Shown here: piece by piece, positions 6,363 to 16,000 of the stretch | Layout of the letters: each line of letters starts with the position of its first letter | Position numbering within the stretch: the first letter of the stretch is position 1 | From: an uncultured Prevotellaceae bacterium | GTDB taxonomy: Bacteria > Bacteroidota > Bacteroidia > Bacteroidales > Bacteroidaceae | NCBI GenBank assembly: GCA_937898415.1 | Contig: CALDLA010000075.1 | Span: forward strand, 1 to 38,678 | Direction: 5' to 3' | DNA length: 38,678 nucleotides | Made by a program: the position numbers and the translations under genes | Notes under the pieces: model-generated | Told to the model about the DNA's origin: nothing | Database searches by the model: none | What the model saw: only the letters and a program-made list of their open reading frames with translations

Positions 6363-7841
6363 ATGAAACGAACCATCATCACCCTCCTCACCGGATTACT
6401 GATTTCCCTCAACGCCGAGGCGCAGAACCCGATTATCTGCGACCGCTATACGCCCGACCCGGCACCCTATGTACATGGTGACACCTTGTACCTCTTCGTG
6501 GACCACGACGAGGACCAGACCGAGAACAACTACTTCACCATGAAGGACTGGCTGCTCTACAGTACCGTAGATATGGTGAACTGGACGTACCGCGGTACGC
6601 CGCTGACATCGGCCACCTTCTCGGCCTGGGCCAAGCAGGACAACGACTGCTGGGCCAGCCAATGCGTTGAACGCAACGGCAAGTGGTACTGGTATGTAAC
6701 GGCTACCATTAAAGGCGAGGCTTATCCTGGCATCGGCGTGGCCGTGGCCGACCACCCGGCAGGCCCCTATAAAGACCCTATCAGGAAACCGTTGGTAAAA
6801 GGATGGTTCAAGATTGACCCCACGGTGTTTATCGACGACAGTGGGCAGGCCTACCTCTACTATGGCAACAACAACCTGTGGTATGTCAAGCTGAACAAGA
6901 GCATGACCTCCTTCACGGGTAGCGAGGTGTCGGTGGATGTGAAGAACGAGAAAGCTTTCGGCCCTCACAAGAACGACAAGGGTGACCCCAATTTCGAGGA
7001 GGCCTCATGGCTGTATAAGCGTAATGGCAAGTACTATTTGGAGTATGCTGCCGGCGGCGTGCCTGAGCATTGGGCTTACTCCACAGCCGACAAGCCGACG
7101 GGCCCGTGGACGTATCAGGGAAAGATACTGAAAGAGGCTGACAACAGCTTTACCATTCACGGCGGCAGCGTGGAGTACAAGGGCCACTACTATATGTTCT
7201 ATCACAACGGCAAGTTGCTTAACGGCGGTGGCTATAAGCGCGCTACCTGCATCGAGGAGTTCACCCCTAATGAGGACGGCACCATCCCTGCCATCAAGTT
7301 TACCGCCGCAGGCGTAAAACCCTTGCAGACGCTCGACCCCTTCGTGCGACAGGAGGCTGAGACCATCAACCAATGCAAAGGCGTGAAATGCATGGGCGAC
7401 TATAACGGTTGCTACGTCACGAACATCGGTCAGGGCGACTATATCAAGGTGCGCAACGTGGACTTTGGCGAAGCAGGTGCCAAGGCGTTTACGGCCAAGG
7501 TGCTGGTTGAGAAGAAATGTACGCTCGTGGTTCGCACAGGCAGTAATACCGGCACCATCAAGGGTCGCCTGCCCTTGGAGCCTACCAACGGAGAATGGAA
7601 GGAAGTGACCTGTGACCTGTCATCGGCCATAACGGGCGTGCAGAACCTCTTCTTCACCTTCACGGGTAGCGGCACCTCCCTGTTCGATTTCGACAGTTGG
7701 CAGTTCAGCGAAGAGCCGACAGCCCTCAAGGCTCCCCGTGTCACTCATTCGTCCCATTCGCCTCACGACCTCTCCGGTCGCGTCGTCAGCGGCCAGTCGA
7801 AGGGGGTCAAGATTGTCGACGGCAAGAAAATCATTCAGTAA
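6363..7841 (+). CDS. GH43 family glycosidase with C-terminal CBM6-like domain
   Basis: A 492-residue exported enzyme; the signal peptide (MKRTIITLLTGLLISLNAEA) sets the start at 6363, 10 bp after GH31. The N-terminal GH43 five-bladed propeller (about 22-335) shows the three catalytic carboxylates: D32 (base) in TPDPAPYVHGD, D152 in KIDPTVFIDD and E213 (acid) in FEEASWLYKRNGKYY. Residues about 352-460 form a CBM6-like beta-sandwich (FVRQEAETIN... GDYIKVRNVDFG... LFFTFTGSGTSLFDFDSWQF). The end (DLSGRVV... KGVKIVDGKKII) is a short type-IX-like sorting tail. GH43 enzymes with CBM6 are mostly arabinofuranosidases or xylosidases acting on arabinoxylan, which fits the neighbours. The subfamily cannot be fixed by eye. 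Confidence 0.9.
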   Translation: MKRTIITLLTGLLISLNAEAQNPIICDRYTPDPAPYVHGDTLYLFVDHDEDQTENNYFTMKDWLLYSTVDMVNWTYRGTPLTSATFSAWAKQDNDCWASQCVERNGKWYWYVTATIKGEAYPGIGVAVADHPAGPYKDPIRKPLVKGWFKIDPTVFIDDSGQAYLYYGNNNLWYVKLNKSMTSFTGSEVSVDVKNEKAFGPHKNDKGDPNFEEASWLYKRNGKYYLEYAAGGVPEHWAYSTADKPTGPWTYQGKILKEADNSFTIHGGSVEYKGHYYMFYHNGKLLNGGGYKRATCIEEFTPNEDGTIPAIKFTAAGVKPLQTLDPFVRQEAETINQCKGVKCMGDYNGCYVTNIGQGDYIKVRNVDFGEAGAKAFTAKVLVEKKCTLVVRTGSNTGTIKGRLPLEPTNGEWKEVTCDLSSAITGVQNLFFTFTGSGTSLFDFDSWQFSEEPTALKAPRVTHSSHSPHDLSGRVVSGQSKGVKIVDGKKIIQ

Positions 7842-7854
7842 TAAGTCATAGCGT

Positions 7855-10404
7855 ATGCGTCATCTCCTTTTTCTCATAGCATGGTTTACAGCCACGGCAC
7901 TCTCTGCCGGTAACGTCCTGAACGTCAGTAGTCAGAAGGGCGCCTTTACCCTGTGTGCCGACGGCCGGCTGTCACCCGTTAGCGTGTCCCCCCGCGAACC
8001 CCTCACGGTACGCAAGGTGGCGGCTCTCTTCGCCGACGATGTCCAACGGGTGACGGGACAGCGGCCAGCCGTGGTCAGCGGTCAGAAGCCCAAGAACCGC
8101 AGCGTTGTCATAGCCACCATCGGCCATAATGCCTACGTCGACGGACTGATAGCTTGTGGACGGCTCGACGTGTCGGCCATCCGTGGTGGTTGGGAGCAGT
8201 TCGTCGTCCGTACGGTCGACGACCGTCTGCTCATCGTGGGCAGCGACCGCCGAGGAACGGCCTATGGTGTCTTCACCCTCAGCCAGGAGATGGGTGTCTC
8301 GCCTTGGTACTGGTGGGCCGACGTGCCCGTCCGTCATCGCGATACCCTCTTCGTCGATGCCGACTACACGTCGTCAGCTCCTGCCGTCAAGTATCGCGGC
8401 ATCTTCATCAACGACGAGGACTGGGGGCTGAAGCCTTGGGCATCTAACAACTATGAGAAGGAGCTGGGCGACATTGGGCCACGCACCTATAGTCGGGTCT
8501 GCGAACTGCTGCTCCGTCTGAAGGCCAACATGCTGGCTCCGGCCATGCACTCCTGCACCGGTGCTTTCTACAGTCATCCTGAGAGCAAGGTGGTCTGCGA
8601 CTCGTTCGGCATCATCATCACGACCTCGCATTGTGAGCCCCTGTTGCTGAACAATGCCGCCAAGAGCGAATGGGACTCTGAGTACGACGGCGAGTGGAAC
8701 TACAAGACCAACGGCAAGACCATCTACGGGAAGTGGGACGACCGGCTGACAGAGGCCTCGCAGTATGAGAACATTTATACCACAGCCATGCGCGGCGTCC
8801 ACGACGAAGGACTGCGCGGCAGTTTGCCCATGAGTGAGCGCGTTCCCCTTATCGAGCAGGTTATCAAGGACCAGCGCGACCTGTTGGAGAAGTATGTTGG
8901 CAAGAAGGCAACCGACATTCCCCAGATTTTCGTGCCCTACAAGGAGACGATGGACATCTACGAGAACGGTCTGCGCGTGCCTGACGACATCACGCTGGTA
9001 TGGGTCGACGACAACTACGGCTATATGAAGCGCGTGGCCAGTCCTGAGGAGCAGCAACGCTCTGGTCGCTCAGGCGTCTACTACCACCTGTCTTATCTTG
9101 GGGCGCCCCACGACTACCTGTGGCTCAATACTACGCCGCCCGTGCTGATGTATGAGGAGTTGAAGAAAGCCTATGACCTTGGAGCCGACCGCTATTGGCT
9201 GCTCAACGTGGGTGACATCAAACCGATGGAACTTGGCATGCAGACTTTCTTCGACATGGCGTGGGACATAATCGCCTTCGACTTCGAGAAGGTCAATCAG
9301 CACCAGTCAGAATACATCACCCGCCTCTTCCCCCAACTCTCAACTCTCACCTTTCAACTCTCAACTATACTTGACGACTACTACCGCCTGGCCTGGAGCC
9401 GCAAGCCCGAGTACATGGGCTGGGAATACCAATGGGACGACAAGGCCCACACCGGCCTGAAACCTACCGAGTACTCCTTCCAGCACTACGACGAAGCCCA
9501 GCGCCGCCTGACCGACTACCAGCGCATCAGCGACGAGGTGGAGCGAATAAGTGAAGAGTTAAAAGTGAAGAGTGAAGAATTTGCCCCTGCTTTCTTTGAA
9601 CTGCTGCAGTTCCCCGTGCAAGGTGCCTACCAGATGAACCGTAAGTTCCTCATGGCACAGCTGAATCAGGAACTCGTGGCACAGCATCGCTACGCCGAAG
9701 CTAACTGGGCTGCCCGTCAGATGGAGCAGGCCTATGATAGCATCAACGCCCTTAATCGTCGATATAACAAGCAACTCGGTGGCAAGTGGGACGGCATGAT
9801 GGCGCTCTCCACCAGTTTTACCCCTACGGCCATGTTCTACCAGAAACCCGACGTCACCTATACGCCCGGCGCTGGCGAGAAGTCTGTTCCGTTGGTACCC
9901 CTCAGGGGTCAGAAGCCTCAGGGCTGTTGCGTCATCGACCTCGGCAGTCCTGTCAGCACCTCCGATGTCGCGATGCTTTGTGGCATAGGTTACGATGGCA
10001 AGGTGGTCATGCTGGGCAATCCTGTAAAGGAGGTCAAAGCTGGCGAAGAGGGGAATGCCAACTACGATTTCGTCGTCTCTCAGCCTGACGTTGACAGCGT
10101 CGACATCGTGCTCTATACTGTTCCCGTCTGGCCACTCTATAAAGGCAAAAGAAATCGCGTGAGCGTCAGCATCGACGGCTCGCCTGTGCAAGTGTTCGAG
10201 AATAAGTTCAAGGAGTACGACCGCACATGGAAGGATCAGGTCATGCGCAACGGCATCGCCTGTCGTATGCGCTTCGCCCTCGATCGGAAGCAGACCCGTC
10301 ATAAAATGCATATCCTCGGCGACCCGGGCCAGATGGTGCAGCGCGCCATCGTGGATTGGGGCGGACTGCAGCCCTCCTACATCGGACCTGAAATCACTCA
10401 ATAG
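7855..10404 (+). CDS. GH115 alpha-glucuronidase
   Basis: An 849-residue exported enzyme (signal peptide MRHLLFLIAWFTATALSA) expected to remove (4-O-methyl)glucuronic acid from internal xylan residues. The length fits the family. An N-terminal domain (about 20-170) precedes the TIM barrel, which opens with the family hallmark FINDEDWGL (N186 D187 E188 D189 W190). It continues with SHCEPLLLNN (E261) and MRGVHDEGLRG (D317, E318), all conserved GH115 active-site stretches. A helical segment (about 500-650) carries YYRLAWSRKPEYMGWEYQWDDKAH, and a C-terminal beta domain follows. Two loops, residues 494-504 and 566-576, are built from simple repeats of the same type as the intergenic ones in this window, replacing family sequence without a frameshift. 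It has no C-terminal sorting tail. The gap to GH43 is 13 bp. Confidence 0.93.
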   Translation: MRHLLFLIAWFTATALSAGNVLNVSSQKGAFTLCADGRLSPVSVSPREPLTVRKVAALFADDVQRVTGQRPAVVSGQKPKNRSVVIATIGHNAYVDGLIACGRLDVSAIRGGWEQFVVRTVDDRLLIVGSDRRGTAYGVFTLSQEMGVSPWYWWADVPVRHRDTLFVDADYTSSAPAVKYRGIFINDEDWGLKPWASNNYEKELGDIGPRTYSRVCELLLRLKANMLAPAMHSCTGAFYSHPESKVVCDSFGIIITTSHCEPLLLNNAAKSEWDSEYDGEWNYKTNGKTIYGKWDDRLTEASQYENIYTTAMRGVHDEGLRGSLPMSERVPLIEQVIKDQRDLLEKYVGKKATDIPQIFVPYKETMDIYENGLRVPDDITLVWVDDNYGYMKRVASPEEQQRSGRSGVYYHLSYLGAPHDYLWLNTTPPVLMYEELKKAYDLGADRYWLLNVGDIKPMELGMQTFFDMAWDIIAFDFEKVNQHQSEYITRLFPQLSTLTFQLSTILDDYYRLAWSRKPEYMGWEYQWDDKAHTGLKPTEYSFQHYDEAQRRLTDYQRISDEVERISEELKVKSEEFAPAFFELLQFPVQGAYQMNRKFLMAQLNQELVAQHRYAEANWAARQMEQAYDSINALNRRYNKQLGGKWDGMMALSTSFTPTAMFYQKPDVTYTPGAGEKSVPLVPLRGQKPQGCCVIDLGSPVSTSDVAMLCGIGYDGKVVMLGNPVKEVKAGEEGNANYDFVVSQPDVDSVDIVLYTVPVWPLYKGKRNRVSVSIDGSPVQVFENKFKEYDRTWKDQVMRNGIACRMRFALDRKQTRHKMHILGDPGQMVQRAIVDWGGLQPSYIGPEITQ
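9334..9366 (+). repeat. In-frame CAACTCT-type simple repeat inside GH115
   Basis: Repeats of CAACTCT with a CACCTTT variant. They encode QLSTLTFQLST (residues 494-504) just before the conserved DDYYRLAW helix of the alpha-glucuronidase. Pyrimidine-rich repeats of this type resemble spacer repeats rather than conserved enzyme sequence. Confidence 0.8.
9550..9582 (+). repeat. In-frame AGTGAAGAGT-type simple repeat inside GH115
   Basis: AGTGAAGAGTTAAAAGTGAAG followed by AGTGAAGAATTT, close to the reverse complement of the repeats at 20363-20432 and 21204-21256. It encodes SEELKVKSEEF (residues 566-576) at a helix turn before the conserved PAFFELLQFPVQGAYQ stretch. Confidence 0.8.
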
Positions 10405-10418
10405 ACAAACCCATCGAC

Positions 10419-13034
10419 ATGAAAGACTTTTTCCTCAGAAAAGCGGCCCTGCTGGTGTGGTTGCTGACCGCATGGACATCAGCAATGGCACAAGACGGTG
10501 ACAACACCGAACGGCTATGGTATGATAAGCCCGCCAGCATCTGGCTGGAAGCCTTGCCCATTGGCAACGGCCGTCTCGGCGGCATGGTCTACGGCGGTCC
10601 TCAGACCGACGAGATACAGTTGAACGAGGACTCCTTTTGGAGTGGCGGCCCGCATAACAATAACAGCACCACGTCGGCTAAGTATCTGGAGCAGGTGCGC
10701 AACCTCATCTTCAGCGGCAAGGAGCAGGAGGCTGAGAACCTTATCAACCAGCAGTTCATCAAAGGCCCCCACGGCATGAAGTACCTGACGCTGGGCAGCC
10801 TGAAGTTGACACATACAGGCATTACCGCCAGCAAGGCGAAGAACTATTGCCGCGAACTGGACCTGACGACAGCACTCTCCACCGTGACCTTCGACCACGA
10901 CGGCCACCACTACCGCCGCACGACCTTTGCCTCCATCCCCGACAGCATCATCGTCATGCGTATAGAGGCTGACACGCTAAGTTCCTTCACGCTGAAGCAC
11001 TCCTGCACCTTCTCCACCAGTTACTCGAAGACCACCGACTGCGCCATCGCCACCATCAGCGGCGTCGAGCATGAGGGCATTGCCTCGAAAGTGAAGGCTG
11101 CCCTGCGCTATCAGGTAGAGAGCGACGGCGAGGTGACCTACGGCTCAAGCGGTTCTGTCACGGTGAAGAACTACACCGTGGCCACCGTCTATATCTCTGC
11201 CGCTACCAACTATGTCAGCTACAAGAACGTGACCGGCAAGCAGTCGGCCATCAGTCTTTCCTACCTGAACAGCGCCCGTCAGCACGACTACGATGAACTG
11301 CTGAGCCGCCATATTGCCGCTTACCAGCAGCAATACAACCGTGTACACCTCAGTCTGCCCTCATCGGCTGCCAACAGCAAGCTGACCACCGTGAAACGGT
11401 TGGAGAAATTCTCGGGAAGTACCGACTGGGGGATGGTGGCCTTACTGTTCAACTATGGCCGCTACCTGCTCATCTCGTCGAGCCAGCCCGGCGGTCAGCC
11501 TGCTAACCTTCAGGGGCTGTGGAACGATAAGCGCGATGCACCCTGGGACTCGAAGTACACCATCAATATCAACGCCGAGATGAACTACTGGCCGTCGGAG
11601 GTGTGCAACCTGACAGAGACCAACGGGCCGTTCTTCGAGATGATACGCGACCTGAGTGAGACTGGAGCCAAGACAGCCAAGACCATGTATAACTGTGGCG
11701 GCTGGGTGGCTCACCATAATACCGACCTATGGCGCGTAGCCGGACCGGTGGACGGTGCCTTCTGGGGTATGTACCCCAACGGCGGCGCCTGGCTGGCTAC
11801 CCACCTGTGGCAGCACTACCTCTATACAGGCGACGTGGACTTCCTGCGTGAGTGGTACCCTATTATCAAGGGTACGGCCGACTTCTACCTCGACTACATG
11901 GTGCCGCACCCCAAGTACAATAACTGGCTTGTTGTCGTACCGTCCGTCAGTCCTGAACAGGGGCCTGCCGGCAAGTCGACACCCATCACCGCCGGTTGTA
12001 CGATGGACAACCAGATTGTGTTCGATGCGCTGTCGAACACCCTGCAGGCTGCCCGCATCTTGGGCGAGGACGATTCTTACATCAGTCGTCTTACATCAGC
12101 CTTAGAACAACTGCCCCCCATGCAGATAGGCAGTCGTAAGCAACTGCAGGAGTGGCTCATCGATGCCGATGGCAGCGACCGTCAGCACCGTCACATTTCC
12201 CACCTTTACGGACTATTCCCCTCGAACCAGATTTCGCCCTATAGCCACAATGAGCTCTTTGCAGCTGCCAAGCAGACGCTGACCGACCGCGGCGACGAGG
12301 CTACGGGCTGGAGCTTAGGCTGGAAAATCTGCTTCTGGGCCCGTATGCTCGATGGTAATCATGCCCTGACTATCTTGAAGAACATGCTGCGTCTGCTACC
12401 GTCGGAGGATGCTACCAGTCAGTATCCTAATGGTCGCATGTTTCCCAACCTGTTCGACGCCCACCCGCCATTCCAGATTGACGGTAACTTCGGCGCTACG
12501 GCAGGCATTGCCGAGATGCTGTTGCAGAGCCACGACGGTGCCGTCCACCTGCTGCCCGCCCTGCCTTCCACATGGAAGATGGGTAGCATCAGCGGTCTGC
12601 GGGCCCGTGGCGGGTTTGAGGTTGACGAGGCGTGGAGCGAAGGGAAACTTCACTCCGCAGTGGTGCGATCGATTATTGGCGGGACGCTGCGCCTGCGCTC
12701 TTACGTTGAGTTAGAGGGCGACGGTCTGCAGCCTGCTGAGGGCGACTGTCCCAACCCCCTCTATGCCCCGGCACAGATCAAGGAACCGCTGTTGGCCAAC
12801 TCGCTCACGACGAAGCCCAAACTCAGCGTGAAGAAGGTCTACGAGTACGACCTGACCACCCAGCCCGGCGGCGAGTACCGCGTCTACCAGAAAGGTACGA
12901 TGACGGCACTCACCCCTCTGTCTTCAGCGGTTCCGCCGCTGAGCCCCTCCATCTACGACCTGAAGGGACAGCAAGTAGACAAGCCGGGAAAAGGCCTTTA
13001 CATCATCAACGGACAAAAAACAATCAAACACTAA
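10419..13034 (+). CDS. GH95 glycosidase, probable alpha-L-galactosidase
   Basis: An 871-residue exported enzyme (signal peptide ending SAMAQ, about residue 25). The N-terminal beta domain begins with the GH95 signature LPIGNGRLGGMVYGG, and an (alpha/alpha)6 barrel follows. By comparison with the bifidobacterial alpha-1,2-L-fucosidase, the acid is E578 (LQEWLID), the base system is N383 and N385 (TININAEMNYW), and D688 (FQIDGNFG) completes the site. The residue that is His before the first Asn in fucosidases is T381 here. As I recall, a Thr there marks the Bacteroides ovatus alpha-L-galactosidase that acts on corn xylan. The C-terminus (YDLKGQQV... KGLYIINGQKTIK) is a short sorting tail, preceded by a Pro/Ser linker. 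It starts 14 bp after GH115. Fucosidase activity remains possible. Confidence 0.92.
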   Translation: MKDFFLRKAALLVWLLTAWTSAMAQDGDNTERLWYDKPASIWLEALPIGNGRLGGMVYGGPQTDEIQLNEDSFWSGGPHNNNSTTSAKYLEQVRNLIFSGKEQEAENLINQQFIKGPHGMKYLTLGSLKLTHTGITASKAKNYCRELDLTTALSTVTFDHDGHHYRRTTFASIPDSIIVMRIEADTLSSFTLKHSCTFSTSYSKTTDCAIATISGVEHEGIASKVKAALRYQVESDGEVTYGSSGSVTVKNYTVATVYISAATNYVSYKNVTGKQSAISLSYLNSARQHDYDELLSRHIAAYQQQYNRVHLSLPSSAANSKLTTVKRLEKFSGSTDWGMVALLFNYGRYLLISSSQPGGQPANLQGLWNDKRDAPWDSKYTININAEMNYWPSEVCNLTETNGPFFEMIRDLSETGAKTAKTMYNCGGWVAHHNTDLWRVAGPVDGAFWGMYPNGGAWLATHLWQHYLYTGDVDFLREWYPIIKGTADFYLDYMVPHPKYNNWLVVVPSVSPEQGPAGKSTPITAGCTMDNQIVFDALSNTLQAARILGEDDSYISRLTSALEQLPPMQIGSRKQLQEWLIDADGSDRQHRHISHLYGLFPSNQISPYSHNELFAAAKQTLTDRGDEATGWSLGWKICFWARMLDGNHALTILKNMLRLLPSEDATSQYPNGRMFPNLFDAHPPFQIDGNFGATAGIAEMLLQSHDGAVHLLPALPSTWKMGSISGLRARGGFEVDEAWSEGKLHSAVVRSIIGGTLRLRSYVELEGDGLQPAEGDCPNPLYAPAQIKEPLLANSLTTKPKLSVKKVYEYDLTTQPGGEYRVYQKGTMTALTPLSSAVPPLSPSIYDLKGQQVDKPGKGLYIINGQKTIKH
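12924..12942. repeat. Perfect inverted repeat in GH95 linker
   Basis: TCAGCGG (12924-12930) and CCGCTGA (12936-12942) pair around TTCCG. It lies in the part encoding the Ser/Pro-rich linker before the C-terminal tail and has no T-tract, so it is not a terminator. It may be another inserted short repeat. Confidence 0.6.
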
Positions 13035-13041
13035 ATAACCT

Positions 13042-16000
13042 ATGAAAAAGATTCTAACCATCGTGCTGGCCCTGTGTAGTGCCGTGTTGCTGCAGGCCGC
13101 AAAAGTAGAGAAGAACGTGACCATTAAGGTGAACGGCGAAAGCCGCTCCTACCGGCTCTATGTCCCCAACAACGTGAAGGACGACTGTCCCTTCGTGCTG
13201 TCGTTACATGGTGCCAGCGGCCATAGTACCGACAAGAGTCCGTTCCGCACGGACGTTGCCGACAAGGCAGGCTGTATCGTGGCCTATCCTCAGGGCAAGG
13301 ACATCTACTTCCCCGTCTTCGGCGGAACAGTCACCGGCTGGGACGCCTCGGGCGAGGAAAACGCCGACGTAACGTTCCTGAAGGCTGTCATCGAGGATGT
13401 GGCCAAGAGCTACAAGATAGACCGTAACCGCCTCTACTGCTGCGGTTTCTCCAATGGCGGCATGATGACCTATGCCCTGACCAACGCTTGTAGCGATGTG
13501 TTTGCCGCCTTTGCCTCCATCAGCGGTTTCCAGCTCAATGAGTTCCATTTCCGCCATGCAGGCTGGCGCCCCGTCCCCTTCCTTCATATCCACGGTAAGC
13601 AGGACGACTTCGTGAAGTACTCACTCCTGCCGACAGTCGTCGACGAGATGGTGGCCCGCACCGGTGCCAACCCTGTACCCAAGAAGACCGTTGTCAGCGG
13701 CAAGTACACCAAGAATATCTACGAAGCCGGCGAGGGCGGTTTCCCTTTCGTCTACTACGAAATCGACGGCATGGGACACAACGATTTCACCAGCAATACC
13801 GAGAAGAACAGTTCGGCACAGACCATGTGGGACTTCTTCCAGCAGTACACGCTCGATACGCCCTGCGACACCACGTTGAAGTGGCGCCCCCGCATTGAGA
13901 CTGAGGGTTATGCTCCCAAGAGTCACGGCTGGACGATGAACTCAGGCACCACGCTGCTGAAGTTTGGTGAGGCACCCAACACCAGCACCAAGCAGAACGT
14001 CTACCGCACGCTGCAGTTCCTGACCGGTAAGTACAAGCTCAGCTTCAAGTCGACAGGTGCGGAAGGCAAGACCATCACCGTGAAGATTGAAAAGCTGACA
14101 GGTAAGAAAAATGCGGTGCTCAACGCCACCGTTGATGTCGGCGAGGAATCTGTGCTGCCCTTCGAGGTAACCGACGGCTGGGGTGAATACAAGATTACGT
14201 TCACCCGCCCGTCGTCCACCGATGCCATTACCGTCACCGACCTTGCCATCCACTCGCTCACGGCCGACGAATTGGCGAATGTGACCGTAGAGACGGGCAA
14301 GTATGGCAATAACTGGGCATCGCTCAGCCAATGGGAGTGCCCTGAGTGGTTCAAGGACGCGAAGTTTGGAATCTGGGCACACTGGGGGCCTCAATGCCAG
14401 GCTGAGGACGGCGACTGGTATGCCCGCTTCATGTATTACGAGGGTAGTGGCCAGTACAACTACCATGTATCCCACTACGGCAACCCGAAAACCTTCGGAC
14501 TGAAAGACCTTTGCAACGCTTGGAAGGCCGACCAGTGGAATCCGCAGGAGCTGGTGAGCCTCTACAAAAGCGTGGGTGCCCGTTACTTCATGGCCTTGGG
14601 CAACCACCACGATAACTTCGACAACTGGAACTCGCCCTATCAGGAGTGGAACTCCGTGAACGTAGGACCGAAGCAGGATCTCATCAAGGGATGGAGCGAC
14701 GCCTGCAAGGCTGAGGGACTGCCACTGGGAGTTTCCATTCATGCTTCGCATGCCTGGACGTGGTTGGAGCCGTCGCAGAAGTATGACGGTAACCTGACCA
14801 AGGACGACGGCGCCGGCAAGTGGTGGGAAGGACTCGACCCGCAGGAACTCTACGCCCAGAACCACGACCACTCCACGGGCTGGGAGAGCAGCGGCACCAT
14901 CCACTCGCAATGGGAGTGGGGCAACGGTGCCAGCCAGCCCTCGAAGGCTTATAAGCAGAAGTTCCAGAACCGCGTCTTGGAGCTCATCAACGACTACGAC
15001 CCCGACATGATTTACTTCGACGACACGGCTATGCCCTTCTACGGCTGCGACAACCAGATAGGAAAGAATATCCTGCAGCACTACTACAACCACAGCGCAG
15101 CTCAGCACGACGGCCTTCAGCAGGTGGTGGTGACGGGCAAGCAGCTCACCGCTGAGCAGAAGGGCTACATGATGTGGGACGTGGAGCGCGGCATCCCCGA
15201 CCGTCCGCAGGAGGCCTACTGGCAGACCTGTACCTGCATCGGCCAGTGGCACTATGACCAGAACGTCTATAATAACAATAGTTACAAGAGTGGTGCAACT
15301 ATCGTCCGCATGCTCATCGACGTCGTGTCGAAGAACGGCAACCTGCTGCTCTCCATCCCCGTGAAGGGCAACGGCACCATCGACAGCAAGGAGCGCACCG
15401 TGCTGGCCGACATCAAGGCCTGGATGGACATCAACAGCGAGAGTATCTATGGCACCCGTATGTGGAAGACCTTCGGCGAAGGCCCGTTGGCTGAGGCCGT
15501 CAACCCCATGAACGCACAGGGCTTTAACGAAGGACAGGCCTACTCCGCACAGGATGTGCGTTACGTCACAAAGGACGGTGCCGTCTATGCCATCATCATG
15601 GCGTGGCCTGCAGCCGGCGCGTTCACCTTCAAGGCCTTCTCAATGGTCGAACCGTCGTATAGCGGCGAGGTAGAGACCGTAACGCTCCTTGGCGGCGGCG
15701 ACATAGAGTTCACCCACGAGATGGGCGGCCTCACCATCAACGTGCCCAGCAAGAAGCCTAACGCCATCGCCCCCGTGTTCCGCATCACCTTCAAGGCCGA
15801 CAGCCGCAACGCTTACGAGAAGCTACAGGAGCTCATCAGCGGTGTGGAGTCAGCGGTATCCGATGCTGCGACATTGGCGCAGCCCTACAACACCGGTAAG
15901 CTCAGTCCTGCCAAGCTCGACCAGTTGCGTGCTGCCATCACCAAGGCAAAGACCCTCTCCTCCGCTTCTTCTGAAGACGATTGCGATGCCGCCCGTGAGA

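Noticed and set aside
12924..12942. Intrinsic terminator within GH95
   Set aside because: No T-tract follows the hairpin on either strand and the frame continues through it to the sorting tail.
13942..15252. Long minus-strand open frame (436 codons) opposite the GH29 domain
   Set aside because: It lies wholly opposite a well-supported enzyme with conserved residues; the Val/Leu-rich composition and lack of any domain are those of a GC-skew shadow.
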